From NCBI RefSeq assembly GCF_000516985.1, contig NW_006917095.1, forward strand, positions 3,918,942-3,982,941: a DNA stretch of 64,000 nt, in the 5' to 3' direction. A program made the position numbers and the translations under genes. Below are positions 10,908 to 21,819 of the stretch, piece after piece. Source of the stretch: Pestalotiopsis fici W106-1 (taxonomy: Eukaryota; Ascomycota; Sordariomycetes; Amphisphaeriales; Sporocadaceae). Positions within the stretch are counted from its first letter, which is position 1; each line of letters starts with the position of its first letter. Below the pieces are notes generated by a model. It was not told where the DNA came from. It ran no database searches and worked only from the letters and a program-made list of their open reading frames with translations.

Positions 10908-13145
10908 ATATCTTCAGTACTGGGACGTCTCAGCATACTGTCGCGTGCTATCATGTACTATGAAGCACTCCGTGTGTAAAACGGCTGATAGCTGTTGTAT
11001 TGAGTAAACGAATATGGAATAAAGCTCCTCTATAGATTCATTTTTACAGCGAAATCAGCACCTATTCATTCCCTGGTATGGTGGTCACGGTCTAGTGTAT
11101 CCGGCTGACTGTTTTCAATTGCCAGCACTCAAGAGTTTAGAAAATATCTGCATGACCCAGAAAAGGGATCAATTCCAGTCTGGCTCGCTAGCTCAATATT
11201 TCCTAGAATGGTTAGCAATTCGTGTGATGCCTAATACCTTCGCGATGTAACTGCGCCCTTATTTTCTGGAATGGCTGACACACAGACCGCTAATGCAGGG
11301 CGGTTAACAGCAATACTATGTACAACGGCAAGGAATGTGAATATATCAGCATCCTGATTGTTCAAGATCAGCTTTCATATCCAATTCCACTCCAACGAGA
11401 TATCAACGGGAAATTACACAGATCCGACTCAGTATCTCATGGACGTTTTTGTTAAAGAGGAAATCCTGTGTTTTGTGTCGTGACTGATCGCAAATCCCCG
11501 ACGCTTCGGAAGGCGCCTACTAGTCATACGTAAGGCACTTTTTTTAAGGAGAAGTTTTCTTATAGTTTAGCGATGTAAGGTCGGGTAGTTTTGCTTCAGA
11601 TGAAGTTTTAACTTGAAAGAAAGAAAAGATCGAGAATAGCCATCCTGGATCTCGGTATCGCACCCCAGTCTTTGACCTCGGTAAGTCGACCGAACATCCT
11701 GGCTCGCTCAGCTGAACACAGATAGATAAGTCTAGCCGAATACCAGTACTTCGCAGCTCGGTGCGTTTCATACATTCCGGGCACAGTTCAATCTTGCTGA
11801 GAAATCAGACAGAAAAGTGAGTTTAAAATTTGGCCTGGGGAGCCAAAGCAAAACTTTCGTTCACAGCTGTTTCAATACCGCTCTTACTAAATGTATGTTA
11901 TCCACAACTAGAGTACAAAGATCTCGACCAATTTGACGAGTGACGTGCGCTCATTTATCGTGGCATTTCTTGCTATCTACTATGTACTCAACAGTCTGCT
12001 GTAGTGTTTCAGCGACTGATCCAAAAACCATCCCTGGCTCCGTCCCAAGAGCATTGCATGGTCGGAGGACCTAGCTTGGAGGCAAGATACTCGGTGTCGC
12101 ATAGATAGACTGACCAATGATGTTATGTTCCGGCCATCCAGAATATGTCTGTGCGCTGCTGAAGCATGGATATAGACCCCCGTAACGATCAGCAAGCTTA
12201 AATCTTTGCCTCTATACTGGGCTCCCCGTCTTCAATATTAGCCAATCTAGAGGCCGGGGCATCTCGCTGTCGGCAAACTCGCTTCAATTTTCCACATTTC
12301 AAGACCCCGTTTTTGGCACGGTTGGGCTCAGACACACCGACCCCCTTCCTGTCAATTCGGCTTTGCATTGAAGTCTCGGCCGGGAAAAAAGAAGAGAAAG
12401 GAAAAAAAAAAGGATCTGCTACGACTTATTGTCCCTTTGAGGTTCCATTCAACAGCAGTCACACCTTATTATACGGGTTGAACCCTTTATACTGTCAGGC
12501 CATTCAGCTACAATGTTTGTTATTCTGCTCTGTTGGTGATGAGATTGTTGGTGACTCTTCGAGAGTCGAGACTTTCCCGAACTCCGATCGCGGTAGGATT
12601 GGCCTACCATTACATTGACCCCGGAAAGCCAACCGATGCCGTAAACCGCCTGATCTCGTGATCCAGCCTGGATACTACGCTTCCAGAAAGACGGGTGGTT
12701 GCTCCGGGTCACCAATATGTTGATGCTACCTCCTGGGGTCTTCATTCTTGAGCTTTGATGCTGACTGCACATTGCAATGGAAATGCCAATATGTGCCCAG
12801 GTATACCTACCTGGGTCTTGGCTCTATCTGCTTCGATATTCCAGTGTCCGAGCATATTACATTGCAGTAAACTGTGCATAAATCTAACCTGATCTGTTCC
12901 ACGCCAACTGTGACCCGCACTGCAACAGATGCTCATACCTTGCTCGCCGTGGGCACAACATCCAGTCCGCCCCTGCACCTGTGACTTGCGTTCAAGATGA
13001 AAAGCTTATATCTCCCCCATGTAGAACTTCAGAACCCCTACAATTTCTCTTCCCTCCTCTGCATGCGCCTTTATCCCAGAGAATCGCAGAGACTTCGCCA
13101 TACGTAGACGTCCTGAGTGGCGGCAGCCATCTTCGAGCCACAACA
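9714..13145. other. 3.4 kb gene-poor region
   Basis: No open frame here looks like a protein. The longest candidates (10206-10640 minus, 12313-12618 plus) have no recognisable domain or signal. The region is AT-leaning and holds a long ATTG tetranucleotide array (listed) and an A-rich run near 12385-12412. I saw no transposase, reverse transcriptase or terminal repeats. Confidence 0.55.
10831..10907. repeat. (ATTG)n microsatellite, ~19 copies
   Basis: An uninterrupted array of ATTG/TGAT units covers about 77 bases. It is pure, so it is probably length-variable between strains. It lies in the gene-poor region and is unlikely to affect a coding sequence. Confidence 0.95.
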
Positions 13146-14882
13146 ATGGCAGGGCTCAATCAGCTTCCCGCCGGCGTTGAAGGTGTCGCTGCCTTTTCCT
13201 TGATATACTCATCCATTAGCCTGATATGTAGCGGATTGCTGATATGGTGCGCGAGGCTACACCGAGAAACATGGTCCTGTGAGTGGATGCAGCCCCAAGC
13301 TCGAATGGCTTCTCAGATCGTGCAGGCTGATATATGGGCACAGATATTTCCCTACTTGCCTACTTTGCACTCATCAGCAACACTGCTTCGATAATTCAGC
13401 AGGCATACGACATTTCATTTTATCGAGACCTATTAGCCGGTCAATTCTACAGAAAGACCACTTTCTTGGAAAACCCAGAACTCGCAATTGCCAATGGGTC
13501 TTATGGGCTGGACCTGGCCCTCTACTATATCCGTCAGTCAATGAGTTTTACTACTGCACCCTCCAGGATGATGAGCTAATGGACTTGGTTAGAATATTAT
13601 TCCTACAATGTCGAGTCCATGTTGGTCATGTTCTGGGCATTTGAACTAGCGCAGTCCGTTTATGGATTCAGTGCAAAACCACACCTGAGACAAGTGCTCC
13701 GTAGGGTTAATTCAGTGGGCAAGGCAATTGCTATATTCTTTCCTCTCTTGACGATCCTTCTTCTACGAGCCCCGGCCGTACAGAGAGTCTTTGTGGCATT
13801 CATACTCCTTGCAGACCTTCCACGTGAGCGACTTCCTGACAACCAGGTATCACTTTCTTTCTACTAATCTGTAGCAGTGATGATAAGCCTGGCTGTTAGT
13901 AGCACCACCATGATCGCTATTCTCATCAGATATGTCCAGTCTCGTAAGAAGATTTCAAATTGGACACCCCAAGGGAACGACACCGCAGCTACCACCGAGA
14001 CATCCGCAGAGACAATCCAGACGACCGAGACAGTAGAGACCGGGAAAAGTAGGAGATCTCAACGAAATCACGGGCTATATGACCGATGGCTCATGGTCAG
14101 GTTTACAGTGGCATTCGTTATCTTAGCGTAGGTTTCGAGACGTTGACGCGGGACATAAATCTTATACTGACAACCAGACTAGAGTCTTTGAAGTGACGAA
14201 TACACTATTTCAGCTTCAATCAGTCAACAACAACAAGAAGGACGCAACACTTACAGAGCCTGACTATAGCGTGGAACGAGCGAGATCAACGTTCTTCCTG
14301 TACCTTCCCGGCGTTACCCCTGGAATATTCTTATTTCTGGTATTTGGTACCACTGCAGGTTGTCGTACAGCTATAAAAGGTCTTGTGGTGCCAAGATTTA
14401 TAAAAAGTAATACAGGTGGTAGGCGTCGCAAGCAAAAGCTCTCAGACGTCGAGGCGGTCGATGTCGCAGAGCCTACCGCAGATCCATTTGCGGACACATC
14501 AGCAATCGATGCAAAGGCGGAAGAAGCAGCAAATGATCCGATTCTATCTATTCCCAGGTCGGCTTTGGTCTCCAAGTATAACAGATCATTTGATCGATAC
14601 AAAGATTCTATCGAGAGTAGAATGCCGATGGGGTCTGAGAGGCAGTGGCTCCAGAAGAAAGATGATGAGTTCGAATCAGAAGGGCCTGATGGGATTGAGC
14701 TGCGAGGCAGATCAACGTTGGATGAAATTCGGAAAGATTATTATCAAGCGAGCCCCGAAGAAAGCGATGACTCTGGGCCCGTATTACCCATAATGACTCA
14801 CCAGCAGCGAAGAATACCTGGAAGCACGAATGGCGCATCTATACCTAGTTCAGATAAAGGCACATCAGCTCATCCTGGCTAG
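13146..14882 (+). CDS. Uncharacterised seven-transmembrane fungal protein
   Basis: Five exons: 13146-13278, 13344-13532, 13593-13823, 13878-14127, 14183-14882 (500 residues; an alternative acceptor at 13874 adds one codon). All four introns are 54-65 nt GT-AG introns and the exons sum to a multiple of three. Seven hydrophobic segments are visible: AAFSLIYSSISLICSGLLIW, LLAYFALISNTASII, LVMFWAFELAQSVYGF, IAIFFPLLTILLL, VFVAFILLADLPPVMISLAV, FTVAFVILAVFEVTNTL and FFLYLPGVTPGIFLFLVFG. A hydrophilic, acidic and Ser-rich C-terminal tail of ~180 residues follows. The topology resembles a receptor or solute carrier, but I recognise no family motif, so no function is assigned. It is on the same strand as, and 630 bp upstream of, the trehalose phosphorylase gene. 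Confidence 0.78.
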
Positions 14883-15516
14883 TTGCCGAACAATAAATGC
14901 TCCGAAAGACCTGATAACAGTGCTGCGACATGGATGCTGTCAGCCCATTTCATGATAATTGCAGCAGAGCTTGGAGCGCAGATACGTGCACACGTACCCG
15001 TCGATTATGACCAAACTCTGACACTTTCACTCATCCTGGAGATCCAATGTTCCTCTTTCTCCGCACTACGAAGGGACATTACTGATGCTATTGGCATGCG
15101 TCATGACGATGATATCACTGAGGGGTACATGTCGAATTGAAGCATATCCCAATATATAGATTGTGCGTCTTAAGCTTTTCTGGATAAAACCTAATCGCAA
15201 ACTAGTTCGAGCATGCCATTGGAATGCTGCAATTGGTTTGTAGCCCACTCGATGGACGAGATCAAATCCCATATATTCCCCTCTTTAATAATCGTTCATC
15301 ATAATACTCAAACAAGCTCTCAAGTTGTCCGATTTTTCAACCGTCCCAGTAGCTCTGCTTTGGAGTGATTTGAAGTCTCGAGAACAGCTGAAGTAGACGC
15401 AGAACAAAGCTTGTGCCTCATCCACTGGAGGATTTATCGTTGGCGCCCACAATCACGACGACTTGAATAAGCAGCAGGATCTAATCAAGAAAAACACCCG
15501 TTTGACTGCAATAACC
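14883..15516. other. Intergenic, promoter of trehalose phosphorylase
   Basis: About 630 bp between two plus-strand genes. I see no coding region or strong regulatory motif. Confidence 0.5.
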
Positions 15517-18506
15517 ATGATGGCCGTCTGTCAAGAAGCTCATAAGCCCCATGACTTCTCCTTTGGGGCTTCCAGGCACCACAAGCGTCGCATGAGCAAC
15601 GTTGCTGAACAGGATGGTACTATCGGACCATCTCTCAAGGTACGCCGGGAGTCCGCGTGAAAGTAGATCGACATGCTAAGGTGACCAGTGTCTATTCATG
15701 GGTATAGCAGCAGTAAAGCTTGACGACAACAAGGTGGCAGTTTCGCTGGCCGCACACGATACCACATATCTTTTAGACTTCACGGTCGAGCATTTACGAC
15801 TGAATTCAGACCCTGCAACCACACAAGACGTCATAGCAGACTATGTAATCGATGCAGTACAACGATACGAACATGAGCACTATGTCAAGATGATTGGAGC
15901 AGGCGTATCTTCAATCGTGACAGAACTCAGTCCGAAACTCTGTTCACGTCTTTGGCTACAAGTTGATGTGATTCCCCTTGTACTACATCACTATGATAGT
16001 ACAGAGCGACCATCTTTCTGGGAGGCTAAACAGGTTGATGAACAGGCAGACTCTATGGCTCGGAAATGTGTAATGTTGTCATCACGCTTTCCTCATCTTC
16101 AGATCCCGACTCACATGTGCTAGGTGTTTTGGGCCTTCATTTGTGCCTTTGCTCCAGGTGGGATGGCGAGGTGCCGTTCAAGTTGACTCTGCTTTTCGAG
16201 TACAGCTGAGTACATCTGCCGACCACCAGAATACAGTGACCAGAGAGACTTGGAGTGCGGTGACTCAATTTGCCAGCAGGCTAAAGCAAATGGGAACCAA
16301 GATCGCCTTTTTCAGTGCCACACCACAGGGCGGGGGCGTGGCATTGATGCGACATGCACTTGTGCGATTCTCAAAACTCCTGGATGTTGACTTGACCTGG
16401 TATGGTGAGTACAGAAATATGTGCAACTATATACTTGCATGATGAGCTCACTCAGACTGGTAAAGTTCCCAAGCCACGGCCCGGCGTCTTCCGCAGTACC
16501 AAGAATAGTAAGCAACTTCCCATGTCACTTCTCCCTTTCCCTGGGTTGTCTCATGAGCACGCATTGCCCAATTTGATACTTCAAGAGAGCGAACTCAGAC
16601 AAACTGCTCAAAAGAGCTGTCTCAAGCTCAATTGTCTTCCCAAGTAGACAATTGTTAACATATGTTGTTGTAGTGCACAACATTCTCCAGGGAGTCGCCA
16701 AGCCTGATCAGCGACTGTCCGACGATGAGAAGGACGCCATCAGAGGCTGGATAACAGACAATGCTAGGCGATACTGGCTTGCCGAAGGCGGACCTCTGCG
16801 ACCGAGTGCCGAGGGTGGAGCAGATGTCATCGTGGTAAGATGCCCTGAATACATACCACTGTTGAAAGGATTTGGTGTCATATACACGCTAGAATCTAAC
16901 AATAAGCCCAGATTGATGACCCACAAATGCCTGGTCTCATACCGCTGATCAAAGAGATGACTCCCAACCGACCTGTACTGTACAGATCTCATATTCAAAT
17001 ACGAAGCGACCTCATTGCTCAGGTTGGATCTCCTCAAGAGGATGTTTGGAAGTTTCTGTGGGATGACATTCGCCATGCGGATATGTTTATTAGCCACCCA
17101 ATCCCACAATTCGTGCCACACAATGTACCTCGCGAGAAGGTTGCCTATATGCCTGCAACTACTGACTGGTATTATGACCAATCATTTCATCACCTGCATA
17201 TAGCTGACCAGTACAGGCTGGATGGACTGAACAAGCCGATGAACGATTGGGACAGTGGCTATTATGGAAACAACTACAACATCCAGTGCAGAGCACAACA
17301 AATGTGAGTTTTACCAATTAGAAAAGCTGAGCATAAACTGATTGAATCGCACTTTAAGGACCGAGCTCGACTACCCAAGTCGTAGGTAGTGCGGTTCACA
17401 CAGTTCCAACAGATTTACGTCTTTGGTTTTCTGTTTGCATTTTCTTCCCTTTCCCTCTCCCAGTATCACCTACTTTGACTCCAGCACCAGAGATACAACC
17501 AGAAACTAATCTCTGAGGGCACAGGAAAATATATTGTCCAGGTTGCACGATTCGATCCCGCTAAGGGAATCTCTACTGTGATTGATGCATATGCCGAATT
17601 TCGCAGACGCGCAAAAATATCGGGTCTGAAAGAGATCCCACAGCTCGTGGTGTATGTTTTAATAATATCGCAGTGCGTTGTGTTATTAGACTAATATGAT
17701 ATGTAGCGCAGGAAACTCCTCCATCGATGATCCTGATGGGAACATGATATATGATCACGCTCTTGATCAGATTGAGACTCACTATGCTCATCTTGCTAAG
17801 GATATCAGTGTCATGAGATTGGATGCCAACGACCAGCTCCTGAATACTCTTATAGCAAAAGCGCACGTAGTTCTACAGCTCTCTACTCGAGAGGGCTTCG
17901 AAGTGAAGGTGTCGGAAGCACTTCACGCCGGACGGCCGGTCATTGCCACTCTTGCCGGAGGCATACCATTGCAGGTTAGTAATCAGTGTTATTGCTTTCC
18001 CCATCGGCATGCTATTAGGATAGGATTTAAAGACAGCCTGTTTTGTTTTCGAATGCAAGCCAATGTAAATAGTAATCGGCTTAAGTATGACTTGAAGAGG
18101 GTAATTACTGACATGTGTTATGAAACAGGTAAAAGATAACTGCAATGGCTTTCTGGTTGCGCCTGGCGACTACAGCGCGGTGGCACAGCATTTGCTTGAG
18201 CTATTTTCCGATCATGCTTTGTGGGAAGATATGAGTACAGCTGCACGGACAGGCGTCAGTGACGAGGTCAGTACACCTGGAAATGCGCTGGCGTGGTATT
18301 ACCTTGCCATGAAGTGGACCGAGACCTGCAGTCAAAAGCCCAAGGGTACATTGGCAGGTAAGGAGGCATGGGTCAACGATTTGGCTCGGACGGAAGCCAA
18401 ATGCACTTTTGTAGAAGCTGAAAACCGCCTTCCTCGTTGGTTTACCAATCAGCGCAATGTTCCGCTACTCTCACGAGACAAAAGTCTTGAAAATTACCAA
18501 GCCTAA
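15517..18506 (+). CDS. ccg-9: Trehalose phosphorylase / trehalose synthase, CCG-9 type (GT4)
   Basis: Eleven exons: 15517-15639, 15689-16074, 16124-16404, 16466-16507, 16674-16834, 16912-17168, 17217-17303, 17359-17381, 17525-17651, 17707-17974, 18129-18506, giving 710 residues in one frame. The protein matches the retaining trehalose phosphorylase family (EC 2.4.1.231), which interconverts trehalose plus phosphate with glucose and alpha-glucose-1-phosphate; the Neurospora homologue is clock-controlled gene 9. Visible motifs: FGPSFVPLLQVGWRG, KPRPGVFRSTKN, RPVLYRSHIQIRSDL, the GT4 core YIVQVARFDPAKG, and the E-x7-E nucleotide-sugar motif in STREGFEVKVSEALHAGRP. The start is the first ATG of the ATGATGG pair at 15517. 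The second intron uses a weak GTTGTC donor; moving it breaks the frame, so this junction is the least certain. The 23-nt microexon at 17359-17381 is required for continuity into RKYIVQVARF. Confidence 0.9.
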
Positions 18507-19088
18507 TCTACCACCAAATAGACGCCGCTCAGAATCAGTTGCTATACTCACCCTTTACGGGCGCACCGAGATTGATAACCATAGCATCTAAATGGCAGGC
18601 TCAACACCTTGACATACCCTGGTGCATACTAGCTGAGCTTGTGTGCCGACCAAAAAGAAAATTGATGTGGTACCTAGATCATCGGGTCTTGGTTAATTGC
18701 CCGAATACTTACCCAAGTATCGACAAGTCTCTTCCCGCAATTTCTGAAAGAAAAAAAAAAGAACATGGCGAATAAAAGAACTATATCTGGTTGAGCCTCG
18801 GGGTAAGTGAAAATGAGGACCAAGCAGGTACATTTACCGGAAACGTTAAACTGCAGCTGCACACTGCTTAATCTGAGTCTGTGTCCTAATATATAGTACT
18901 CTGTATCACATATCAAATGTCGCAAAGTTACGAGCATTGCACAAGTCTCGGGATTGCTGCAAAGGTCCGATGGTGGTATGCATGTCAGCGTGGATAGCGA
19001 CGAGTGGACGAATGCAATTCGAGATTGAAAGGATCATAAATCTGCCCTTGAACGAGAAAGGGGAATATCAAAACATTAAGAGCTACAA

Positions 19089-19114
19089 TTTTTTTTCCCT
19101 CCAGGGAAAAAAAA
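19089..19114. repeat. Perfect 12-bp inverted repeat (T8CCCT / AGGGA8) beside the gap
   Basis: Eight T and CCCT, a two-base CC spacer, then AGGG and eight A. It ends 11 bases before the N run. A hairpin of this kind with homopolymer arms can stall sequencing, which may explain the gap. Confidence 0.7.
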
Positions 19115-19125
19115 AAAAACAAAAC

Positions 19126-19225
19126 NNNNNNNNNNNNNNNNNNNNNNNNNNNNNNNNNNNNNNNNNNNNNNNNNNNNNNNNNNNNNNNNNNNNNNNNNNN
19201 NNNNNNNNNNNNNNNNNNNNNNNNN
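19126..19225. other. Assembly gap (100 N)
   Basis: Exactly 100 consecutive N, the usual placeholder for a gap of unknown length. The real amount of missing DNA cannot be inferred, and a gene or repeat could be hidden here. Confidence 0.98.
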
Positions 19226-20358
19226 CCAACGCCCCCTCCTCTTTTCCTTCTCTTTCTACCCACGAAGTTGCGCCTCTGGAGATGGATACCAGTGCTTGCT
19301 TTGTAGCCCAGAAACTTTACTTGTGCAAACACATGAATGTCCAAGACATGCTTAAATGTTCACCTGAACTACTTGTAGAACTCCAAACTACTACAAGGAG
19401 GTTTGGGAGAGAACCAAGAAGAATTGTCGACAGTAATCAACGGAGGTTCTTTCAGGTGGCCTGGAAACCACATACTGATATGATTAAATGGTAAATGGCT
19501 CTATAAATAGAAACAAAGCGTTGTAGACGATATTCTGCAATTTTAAATAGCACAATACGTCGTCCAACAGCCGCAACATGTTGCAAGTCATTGAAGCTAA
19601 GAATTATACTTGCGCATAAAAATCTTAATCAAGGCCTCTGAAAAGATTGAGCCGGCATATGTGGACACGTGCTTCTAAATATGAACCAGCTATTAGTGCT
19701 CACCCTACTAATCTTTGCACAAGCTCTGTGCTGATCTGGATGTTGCCGTGGACATCTAGGAAAGATGAGAGCCTTTTCTTTACTACTACAAGTTACTCGA
19801 TTTTAGGGCTGCATTATGCGCTACGCGTACCTTGGATGCCCGTGTCCAAAGGCTAAGATAAGGAGCAGATAAAGCGAAAATGAGTAAGTAATCTGTAGTT
19901 TTGGTCATAACTTACTGATTGGTTCTCTACAGTATTTCCCTATCCTATTTGGACCGCGGACATGTGAGACCTTCATTCGAGTCCCTTGACCAACAGAAAC
20001 AAAAGGTACGGATTCAAATTTGCGCAGACTTCACCACCCATAAGAGCATAGACATTTCTAATCAACCCGGAGCTTCCGCCACCGGACTGATGAGGCCGTT
20101 TATTCACAACAGCTTGGCATTTGTCGCCGACCGTACTCACCCCGACTTTTCCGCGGAGATGGCAACTACACGAAAATAACCAGGGTGCTGATGGGTCGAT
20201 TGCCTCCTGGAAAGCATCGAACCATAAAAGAAAGCAAACTTTTCTGTCAGCATGGCACTGCAATGGCAGTCACGAGGCCTATGCGTTATGGAAATGCATC
20301 TAATTTTGCAATGCTTATGCAATTTTCAGCAGTGCTTTCTCCGGTCATCACTCATGGC

Positions 20359-20394
20359 TATAAACTAAGCACGGAGAAATGAGCACGTATATAA
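20359..20394 (+). promoter_or_regulatory. TATA-like boxes upstream of flavohemoprotein
   Basis: TATAAA at 20359-20364 and TATATAA at 20388-20394 lie about 130-165 bp before the ATG at 20524, a plausible core-promoter position. The call rests on sequence only. Confidence 0.4.
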
Positions 20395-20523
20395 CAGGCG
20401 CTATGGGTCTCCGTGGGATCAAATATGCTCTGACCGCGGTAGATATAGAGTCAAACAATTGTTTCGCTACTCATTAGACTGTCTGCGTTTTATTTTGCAC
20501 CATATCATCGACCATTTGCTACA

Positions 20524-21819
20524 ATGTTTGAAGCATCAAAGCCATTAGCCACGACCACGTCGCCCGTTGAACGGGCCGCCCCACCAACGCCCGTCTCAGC
20601 GCCATTGACTCCGTCACAGTTGGCCATTGTAAAGTCAACGGCACCAGTTCTCAAGGAGAAGGGCGAGGAGATCACCACTCTTTTCTACAAGAATATGATT
20701 GGAGCGCACCCGGAACTCCACAACATCTTCAACCAAACTGGCCAAACCACAGGTGCTCAGCCTCGAGCATTGGCCGGTGCAGTGTTCTCATACGCCAGCC
20801 ATGTCGATGACCTCGGCCGTCTGCGAGCTCTCGTGGAACGCATCGCTCACAAGCATGTCAGCCTAATGGTGCAGCCCGAGCAGTATGAAATTGTCGGAAA
20901 ATATCTGATTGAGGCAGTGGCGACTGTTCTAGGTGACGCTGTCACTGCAGAGGTGGCGGATGCTTGGACAGCAGCATATGGGGCGTTGGCGGACGTTTTC
21001 ATTCATCGCGAGAAGGACATTTATGCCGGACATGATGATTGGAAAGGTTGGCGACCCTTTAAGATCCAGAAGAAGGTGCCAGAGACGCCACAAATCACCA
21101 GTTTCTACCTAGTCCCCAAGGATGGCAAAGCTCTACCCTCTTTCCAGCCTGGCCAATACATCAGCCTCCGCTTGTTTGTCCCAGAGTTTGGATATATGCA
21201 ACCTCGGCAATATTCACTTTCTGACGCACACCAAAGCGGCTGCTACCGCATCAGTGTCAAGAAGGAATCCGGAAAAGCGCCAACCCTACCAGGATGGATC
21301 TCCAATGCACTTCATAACAAGTACAAGGAAGGAGACATTGTAGAGCTCACGCACCCTACCGGGGACTTCTTCGTCAGCATAGGGCCGTCTGAGACAACGC
21401 CAATTGTTTTAATCTCAGCCGGCGTGGGTGTTACCCCAATGATGTCCATTCTCAATAGTGCCGTCTCTGCCGGCTCGAGAAGACCCATTGCCTGGATTCA
21501 AGGTGCCCACAGCACTGAATTGCAACCATTTGGAGACTATGTTCAAGAGATCTGCACCAACCACCACAATGTGCAAGCGTCGATTTTCAGGACGATCTCT
21601 GCTCCAAGTCTCTCTGAGCATCCCAACCATTATTTTGAAGGGCATGTGGATCTTGGCAGGATTGATCGAAGCCGTCTTTTCCTAGACACCAATGATGCCG
21701 AGTATTATATATGTGGACCTACGGATTTCATGAACAGTATGCAGAAATACCTTGCTCTGAATGAGGTCGATGCTTCACGGATACACATGGAAGTGTTCAG
21801 TGTTGGCGACGGCAAGTGA
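20524..21819 (+). CDS. Flavohemoprotein (nitric oxide dioxygenase)
   Basis: Single exon, 431 residues. The globin domain (about 33-170) has Tyr55 in LFYKNM (B10 position), the conserved Gln of the GAQPRAL stretch and proximal His111 in AHKHVS. The FAD-binding part of the reductase has RQYSLSD at 228-234, and the NAD(P)-binding part has SAGVGVTPMM near 298-307 and YYICGPTDFM further on. Family knowledge: flavohemoproteins oxidise NO to nitrate with O2 and NAD(P)H, protecting against nitrosative stress; many fungi have a cytosolic and a mitochondrial copy. The N-terminus has ~30 extra Pro/Thr/Ala-rich residues compared with bacterial Hmp. This is not a clear targeting peptide, so location is unresolved. 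All key residues are present and the frame is intact. Confidence 0.96.
   Translation: MFEASKPLATTTSPVERAAPPTPVSAPLTPSQLAIVKSTAPVLKEKGEEITTLFYKNMIGAHPELHNIFNQTGQTTGAQPRALAGAVFSYASHVDDLGRLRALVERIAHKHVSLMVQPEQYEIVGKYLIEAVATVLGDAVTAEVADAWTAAYGALADVFIHREKDIYAGHDDWKGWRPFKIQKKVPETPQITSFYLVPKDGKALPSFQPGQYISLRLFVPEFGYMQPRQYSLSDAHQSGCYRISVKKESGKAPTLPGWISNALHNKYKEGDIVELTHPTGDFFVSIGPSETTPIVLISAGVGVTPMMSILNSAVSAGSRRPIAWIQGAHSTELQPFGDYVQEICTNHHNVQASIFRTISAPSLSEHPNHYFEGHVDLGRIDRSRLFLDTNDAEYYICGPTDFMNSMQKYLALNEVDASRIHMEVFSVGDGK

Larger units (their letters stand above)
18507..20523. other. 2 kb intergenic region with an assembly gap
   Basis: This lies between the trehalose phosphorylase and flavohemoprotein genes. 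No coding region is visible. It contains the 100-N gap and a poly-T/poly-A hairpin just before it (both listed). Two TATA-like boxes lie near the right end. Confidence 0.55.

Noticed and set aside
18937..19494. 185-residue frame crossing the N gap
   Set aside because: The frame exists only because N codons are not read as stops; no protein features.
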